From Anadara kagoshimensis (lineage: Eukaryota > Mollusca > Bivalvia > Arcoida > Arcidae), in NCBI GenBank assembly GCA_021292105.1, contig JACFYK010000033.1:150449-214448 (forward strand): a stretch of DNA of 64,000 nucleotides. Reading direction: 5' to 3'. The notes below the pieces were generated by a model. The model worked only from the letters and a program-made list of their open reading frames with translations, made no database searches and was not told the origin of the DNA. Shown piece after piece: positions 56,250-64,000 of this stretch; position 1 is the stretch's first letter, and each line of letters starts with the position of its first letter. Both the position numbers and the translations under genes were made by a program.

Positions 56250-59200
56250 ACTGAGCAGACCCGTGATGTAACGTGAACGTAGTATCATATCATAGTACAG
56301 TTCTGAGCAGATACGTGATGTAACGTGAATGTCGTGTCATATCATAGTACAGTTCTGAGCAGACCCGTGATGTGAAGTGACTGTTGTATCATATCATAGT
56401 ACAGTTCTGAGCAGACCTGTGATGTAACCTGACTGTAGTATCATATCATAGTACAGTTCTGAGCAGACCCGTGATGTAAAGTAACTGTAGTATCATATCA
56501 TAGTACAGTTCTGAGCAGACCTGTGATGTAAAGTAACTGTAGTATCATATCATAGTACAGTTCTGAGCAAGACCTATGATGTAACGTGACTGTAGTATCA
56601 TATCATAGTACAGTTCTGAGCAGACCCGTGATGTAACGTGACTGTAGTATCATATCACAGTACAGTTCTGAGCAGAACCGTGATGAAACATGACTGTAGT
56701 ATCATATCATAGTACAGTTCTGAGCAGACCCGTGATGTAACGTGACTGTAATATCATATCATAGTACAGTTCTAAGCAGACCTGTGATGTTAAGTAACTG
56801 TAGCATCATATCATAGTACAGTTCTGAGTAGACCCGTGATGTAACGTGACTGTAGTATCATATCAAAGTACAGTTGTGAGCAGACAGACCCGTGATGTAA
56901 CGTGACTGTAGTATCATATCATAGTACAGTTGTGAGCAGACAGACTCGTGATGTAGCGTGACTGTAGTATCATATCATAATACAGTTATGAACAGACACA
57001 TGATGTAACGTGACTGTAGTATCATATCATAGTACAGTTCTCAGCAGACCCGTGATGTGAAGTAACTATATTTTCATATCATAGTACAGTTCCGAGCAGA
57101 CCCGTGATGTAAAGTAACTGTAGTATCATATCATAGTACATTTCTGAGCAGACCCATGGTGTAACGTGACTGTAGTATAATATCATAGTACAGTTCTGAG
57201 CAAGACCCATGATGTAACGTGACTATAGTAAAATATCATAGTACAGTTCTGAGCAGACCCATGATGTAACGTGACTGTAGTATCATATCATAGTACAGTT
57301 CTGAGCAGACCCATGATGTAAAGTAACTGTAGTATCATATCATAGTACAGTTCTGAGCAGACCCATGATGTAACGTGACTGTAGTATCATATCATAGTAC
57401 AGTTCTGAGCAGACCTGTGATGTAACGTGACTATAGTAAAATATCATAGTACAGTTCTGAGCAGACCCATGATGTAACGTGACTGTAGTATCATATCAAA
57501 GTACAGTTACGAGCAGACCCATGATGTAACGTGACTGTAGTATCATATCATAGTACAGTACTGAGCAGACCTGTGATATAACGTGACTGTAGTATCATAT
57601 CATAGTACAGTTCTGAGCAGACCTGTGATATAACGTGACTGTAGTATCATATCATAGTACAGTTCTGAGCAGACCCATGATGTAACCTGACTGTAGTATC
57701 ACATCATAGTACAGTTCTGAGCAGACCCGTGATGTGATGTAACGTGAATGTAGTGTCATATCATAGTACAGTTCTGAGTAGACCAATGATGTAACGTGAC
57801 TGTAGTATCATATCATAGTACATTTTTGAGTAGATCCGTGATGTGAAGTAACTGTATTATCATATCATAGTACAGTTCTGAGCAGACCCGTGATGTAAAG
57901 TAACTCTAGTATCATATCACAGTACAGTTCTGAGCAGACCTGTGATGTAAAGTAACTCTAGTATCATATCATAGTACAGTTCTGAGCAGACCCGTGATGT
58001 AAAGTAACTCTAGTATCATATCACAGTACAGTTCTGAGCAGACCTGTGATGTAAAGTAACTCTAGTATCATATCATAGTACAGTTCTGAGCAGACCCGTG
58101 ATGTAAAGTAACTCTAGTATCATATCATAGTACAGTTCTGAGTAGACCAATGATGTGATGTAACGTGAATGTAGTGTCATATCATAGTATAGTTCTGAGT
58201 AGACCCGTGATGTAACGTGACTGTAGTATCATATCATAGTACATTTCTGAGTAGATCCGTGATGTGAATTAACTGTATTATCATATCATAGTACAGTTCT
58301 GAACAGACCCGTGATGTAACGTGACTGTAGTATCATATCATAGTACAGTTCTGAGCAGACCCGTGACGTAACGTGACTGTATTATCATATCATAGTACAG
58401 TTCTGAACAGACCCGTCATGTAACGTGACTGTAGTTTCATATCATAGTACAATTCTGAGCAGACCCGTGATGTAACGTGACTGTAGTGTCATATAATAGT
58501 ACAGTTCTGAGCAGACCCGTGATGTAACGTGACTGTAGTATCATATCAAAGTACAGTTCTGAGCAGACCCGTGATGTAACGTGACTATAATGTCATATCA
58601 TAGTACAGTTCTGAGCAGACCCGTGATGTAACCTGACTGTGTTATCATATCAAAGTACAGTTCTGAGCAGACCCGTGATGTAACGTGACTCTAGTATCAT
58701 ATCATAGTACAGTTCTGAGCAGACCCGAGATGTAAAGTAACTGTAGTATCATATCATAGTACAGTTCTGAGCAGACCCGTGGTGTAACGTGACTGTAATG
58801 TCATATCATACTACAGTTCTGAGCAGACCCGTGATGTAACGTGACTCTAGTGTCATATCATAGTACAGATCTGAGCAGACCCATGATGTAACGTGACTGT
58901 AGTATCATATCATAGTACAATTCTGAGCAGACCCATGATGTAACGTGACTGTAGTATCATATCATATTACAGTTCTGAGCAGACCCGTGATGTAACGTGA
59001 CTATAGTAAAATATCATAGTACAGTTCTGAACAGACCCATGATGTAGCGTGACTGTAGTATCATATCATAGTACAATTCTGAGCAGACCCATGATGTTAC
59101 GTGACTGTAGTATCATATCATAGTACAGTTCTGAGCAGACCCGTGATGTAACGTGACTGTAGTATCATATCATAGTACAGTTCTGAGCAGACCCGTGATA

Positions 59201-62200
59201 TAACGTGACTGTAGTATCATATCATAGTACAGTTCTGAGCAGACCCGTGATATAACGTGACTGTAGTATCATATCATAGTACAATTCTGAGCAGACCCGT
59301 GATATAACGTGACTGTAGTATCATATCATAGTACAGTTCTGAGCAGACCCGTGATGTAACGTGACTGTAGTATCATATCATAGTACAGTTCTGAGCAGAC
59401 CCGTGATGTAACGTGATTGTAGTATCATATCATAGTACAGTTCTGAGCAGACCCGTGATGTAACGTGACTATAGTAAAATATCATAGTACAGTTCTGAGC
59501 AGACCCGTGATGTAACGTGACTGTAGTATCATATCATAGTACAGTTCTGAGCAGACCCGTGATGTGAAGTAACTATATTTTCATATCATAGTACAGTTCT
59601 GAGCAGACCCTTGATGTAAAGTAACTGTAGTATCATATCATAGTACAGTTCTGAGCAGACCCATGATGTAACCTGACTGTAGTATCATATCATAGTACAG
59701 TTCTGAGCAGACCCGTGATGTAACGTGACTGTAGTATCATATCATATTACAGTTCTGAGCAGACCCGTGATGTAACGTGACTATAGTATCATATCATAGT
59801 ACAGTTCTGAGCAGACCCGTGATGTAATGTGACTGTAGTGTCATATCATAGTACAGTTACGAGCAGACCCGTGATGTAACGTGACTATAGTATCATATCA
59901 TAGTACAGTTACGAGCAGACCCATGATGTAACGTGACTGTAGTATCACATCATAGTACAGTTCTGAACAGACCCGTGATGTAACGTGACTATAGTATCAT
60001 ATCATAGTACAGTTCTGAGCAGACCCGTGATGTAATGTGACTGTAGTATCATATCATAGTACAGTTACGAGCAGACCCATGATGTAACGTGACTGTAGTA
60101 TCATATCATAGTACAGTTACGAGCAGACCCATGATGTAGCGTGACTGTAGTATCATATCAAAGTACAGTTCTGAGCAGACCCGTGATGTAATGTGACTGT
60201 AGTATCATATCATAGTACAGTTACGAGCAGACCCGTGATGTAACGTGACTGTAGTATCATATCATAGTACAGTTCTGAGCAGACCCGTGATGTAACGTGA
60301 CTGTAGTATCATATCATAGTACAATTCTGAGCAGACCCGTGATGTAATGTGACTGTAGTATCATATCATAGTACAGTTACGAGCAGACCCATGATGTAAC
60401 GTGACTGTAGTATCATATCATAGTACAGTTCTGAGCAGACCCATGATGTAACGTGACTATAGTATCATATCATAGTACAGTTCTGAGCAGACCCGTGATG
60501 TAACGTGACTATAGTATCATATCATAGTACAGTTCTGAGCAGACCCGTGATGTAATGTGACTGTAGTATCATATCATAGTACAGTTACGAGCAGACCCAT
60601 GATGTAACGTGACTGTAGTATCATATCATAATACAATTCTGAGCAGACCCGTGATGTGATGTAACGTGACTGTAGTATCATATCATAGTACAGTTCTGAG
60701 CAGACCCGTGATGTAACGTGACTGTAGTATTATATCATAGTACAGTTCTGAGTAGACCCGTGATGTAACGTGATTGTAGTATCATATCATAGTACAGTTC
60801 TGAGCAGACCCGTGATGTAACGTGACTGTAGTATTATATCATAGTACAGTTCTGAGTAGACCCGTGATGTAACGTGATTGTAGTATTATATCATAGTACA
60901 GTTCTGAGTAGACCCGTGATGTAACGTGATTGTAGTATCATATCATAGTACAGTTCTGAGCAGACCCGTGATGTAAAGTACATGTAACTCTAGTATTATA
61001 TCACAGTACAGTTCTGAGCAGACCTGTGATGTAAAGTACATGTAACTCTAGTATTATATCACAGTACAGTTCTGAGCAGACATGTGATGTAAAGTACATG
61101 TAACTCTAGTATTATATCACAGTACAGTTCTGAGCAGACCCGTGATGTAACGTGACTGTAGTATCATATCATAGTTCAGTTCTGAGCAGACCCGTGATGT
61201 GATGTAACGTGAATGTAGTGTCATATCATAGTATAGTTCTGAGTAGACCCATGATGTAACGTGACTGTAGTATCATATCATAGTACAATTCTGAGCAGAC
61301 CCATGATGTAACCTGACTGTAGTATCATATCATAGTACAGTTCTGAGCAGACCCATGATGTAACGTGACTGTAGTATCATATCATAATACAGTTATGAAC
61401 AGACCCATGATGTAACGTGACTGTAGTATCATATCATAGTACAGTTCTGAGTAGACCCGTGATGTAACCTGACTATAGTATCATATCATAGTACAGTTCT
61501 GAGCAGACCCATGATGTAAAGTAACTGTAGTATCATATCATAGTACAGTTCTGAGCAGACCCATGATGTAACGTGACTGTAGTATCATATCATAATACAG
61601 TTATGAACAGACCCATGATGTAACGTGACTGTAGTATCATATCATAGTACAGTTCTGAGAAGACCCATGATGTAAAGTAACTGTAGTATCATATCATAGT
61701 ACAGTTCTGAGCAGACCCGTGATGTAACGTGACTGTAGTATCATATCATAGTACAGTTCTGAGCAAGACCCATGATGTAACGTGACTGTAGTATCATATC
61801 ATAGTACAGTTCTGAGCAGACCCGTGATGAAAAGTAACTGTAGTATCATATCATAGTACAGTTCTGAGCAGACCCGTGATGTAACGTGACTCTAGTGTCA
61901 TATCATAGTACAGTTCTGAACAGACCCGTGACGTAACGTGACTGTAGTATCATATCATAGTACAATTCTGAGCAGACCGGTGATGTAACGTGACTGTAGT
62001 GTCATATAATAGTACAGTTCTGAGCAGACCCGTGATGTAACGTGACAGTAGTATCATATCATAGTACAATTCTGAGCAGACACGTGATGTAACGTGACTA
62101 TAATGTCATATCATAGTACAGTTTTGAGCAGACCCGTGATGTAACCTGACTGTGTTATCATATCAAAGTACAGTTCTGAGCAAACCCGTGATGTAACGTG

Positions 62201-64000
62201 ACTCTAGTATCATATCATAGTACAGTTCTGAGCAGACCCGAGATGTAAAGTAACTGTAGTATCATATCATAGTACAGTTCTGAGCAGACCCGTGGTGTAA
62301 CGTGACTGTAATGTCATATCATAGTACAGTTCTGAGCAGACCCGTGATGTAACGTGACTCTAGTGTCATATCATAGTACAGATCTGAGCAGACCCATGAT
62401 GTAACGTGACTGTAGTATCATATCATAGTACAATTCTGAGCAGACCCATGATGTAACGTGACTGTAGTATCATATCATATTACAGTTCTGAGCAGACCCG
62501 TGATGTAACGTGACTATAGTAAAATATCATAGTACAGTTCTGAACAGACCCATGATGTAGCGTGACTGTAGTATCAAATCATAGTACAGTTCTGAGCAGA
62601 CCCGTGATGTAACGTGACTGTAGTATCACATCATAGTACAGTTCTGAGCAGACCTGTGATGTAAAGTAACTCTAGTATCATATCAAAGTACAGTTCTGAG
62701 CAGACCTGTGATGTAACGTGACTGTAGTATCATATCAAAGTACAGTTACGAGCAGACCCATGATGTAACGTGACTGTAGTATCATATCATAGTACAGTAC
62801 TGAGCAGACCCGTGATGTAACGTGACTGTAGTATCATATCATAGTGCAGTTCTGAGCAGACCCGTGATGTGATGTAACGTGAATGTAGTGTCATATCATA
62901 GTACAGTACTGAGCAGACCTGTGATATAACGTGACTGTAGTATCATATCATAGTACAGTTCTGAGCAGACCCGTGATGTGAAGTAACTATATTTTCATAT
63001 CATAGTACAGTTCTGAGCAGACCCGTGATGTAAGTAACTGTAGTATCATATCATAGTACAGTTCTGAGCAGACCCGTGATGTAACGTGACTGTAGTATCA
63101 TATCAAAGTACAGTTACGAGCAGACCCATGATGTAACGTGACTGTAGTATCATATCATAGTACAGTACTGAGCAGACCCGTGATGTAACGTGACTGTAGT
63201 ATCATATCATAGTGCAGTTCTGAACAGACCCGTGATGTGATGTAACGTGATGTAGTGTCATATCATAGTACAGTACTGAGCAGACCTGTGATATAACGTG
63301 ACTGTAGTATCATATCATAGTACAGTTCTGAGCAGACCCATGATGTAACGTGACTGTAGTATCATATCATATACAGTTATGAACAGACCCATGATGTAAC
63401 GTGACTGTAGTATCATATCATAGTACAGTTCTGAGTAGACCCGTGATGTAACTGACTATAGTATCATATCATAGTACAGTTCTGAGCAGACCCATGATGT
63501 AAAGTAACTGTAGTATCATATCATAGTACAGTTCTGAGCAGACCCATGATGTAACGTGACTGTAGTATCATATCTAATACAGTTATGAACAGACCCATGA
63601 TGTAACGTGACTGTAGTATCATATCATAGTACAGTTCTGAGAAGACCCATGATGTAAGTAACTGTAGTATCATATCATAGTACAGTTCTGAGCAGACCCG
63701 TGATGTAACGTGACTGTAGTATCATATCATAGTACAGTTCTGAGCAAGACCCATGATGTAACGTGACTGTAGTATCATATCATAGTACAGTTCTGAGCAG
63801 ACCCGTGATGAAAGTAACTGTAGTATTCATATCATAGTACAGTTCTGAGCAGACCCGTGATGTAACGTGACTCTAGTGTCATATCATAGTACAGTTCTGA
63901 ACAGACCGGTGATGTAACGTGACTGTAGTGTCATATAATAGTACAGTTCTGAGCAGACCCGTGATGTAACGTGACAGTAGTATCATATCATAGTACAATT
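56250..64000. repeat. 52-bp satellite array, about 148 copies, runs off the window
   Basis: The monomer contains CAGTTCTGAGCAGACCCGTG, ATGTAACGTGACTGTAGTAT and CATATCATAGTA. It is 52 bp, with variants of +1 (GAGCAAGACC), +4 to +5 (CAGACAGACC, GATGTGATGTAACG) and about +7 (AAGTACATGTAACTC, three consecutive copies at about 60976-61110). The main variable sites are CpG-derived: CCCGTGATG, CCTGTGATG and CCCATGATG. Long-range copies exist: the GACCCGAGATG unit at 58722 and its neighbours recur at 62235, and the CAGTTATGAAC block near 61391 recurs near 63375. There are no open frames and no unique spacers between units. The array end lies beyond 64000. Confidence 0.97.

Noticed and set aside
56019-56288. 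89-codon minus-strand open frame
   Set aside because: It runs across a CCATGACAAC repeat fragment and into the first satellite monomer, so it is a composite of repeats.
56250-64000. Regular repeats resembling a CRISPR array
   Set aside because: The 52-bp unit repeats head to tail without unique spacers, no cas genes are present, and the surroundings are clearly animal DNA.

Overview
This is eukaryotic nuclear DNA, very AT-rich and repeat-dense, most likely from a mollusc and probably a bivalve. That assignment rests on repeat families I associate with bivalve genomes (the GTGAGCT-type hairpin repeat near 10.2 kb, TGACCTTGACC-containing ~145-bp arrays, a 'CCATGGCAAC' tandem repeat, a tRNA-derived SINE); it is recognition from memory and not a database match. 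There are no prokaryotic genes or operons, and most open frames are by-products of repeats.

Layout. (1) 1-39001 is one giant inverted repeat: arms 1-19476 and 19515-39001 are almost identical around a 38-bp spacer. The arms differ mainly in homopolymer and microsatellite length. Each arm carries the same series of repeats: a ~194-bp direct repeat, a tRNA-SINE, ~312-bp and ~80-bp tandem repeats, an (ATT)n run, a nested 122-bp palindrome, a CTCG-rich block, MITE-like elements, ~145-bp units, a ~96-bp minisatellite, a 2.9-kb 34-bp minisatellite, and a 1.45-kb element with 17-bp terminal inverted repeats close to the centre. The only plausible host coding sequence in an arm is a ~100-codon terminal exon (left 13443-13752 minus, right 25252-25561 plus), possibly preceded by a small exon on the far side of the minisatellite. 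(2) 39002-41035 is microsatellite and tandem repeats. (3) About 41035-50264 is a decayed Polinton/adintovirus-like element. It holds pieces of a protein-primed family-B DNA polymerase, a putative capsid-like gene, a glycine/alanine-rich membrane protein, a coiled-coil protein, a second structural-type gene on the plus strand, a conserved two-helix membrane protein and a fibre-like protein. It is broken by frameshifts, by a 5'-truncated LINE placed inside one gene, by a second retroelement tail, and by an apparent 1.9-kb inversion that splits the polymerase gene. (4) 51195-51846 is a MITE-like element with terminal inverted repeats and a 6-bp target duplication. (5) 52-56 kb holds one unexplained open frame, microsatellites, and 269-bp and ~140-bp tandem repeats. 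(6) 56250-64000 is a 52-bp satellite (about 148 copies) that runs off the window.

The two main points of interest are the palindrome, which may be real or a fold-back assembly artefact, and the virus-like fossil. They are linked: homopolymer-length differences between the arms give an internal estimate of base-level error. Isolated homopolymer frameshifts in the fossil should therefore not be read as decay, whereas its internal stops, insertions and inversion are stronger evidence that it is dead.
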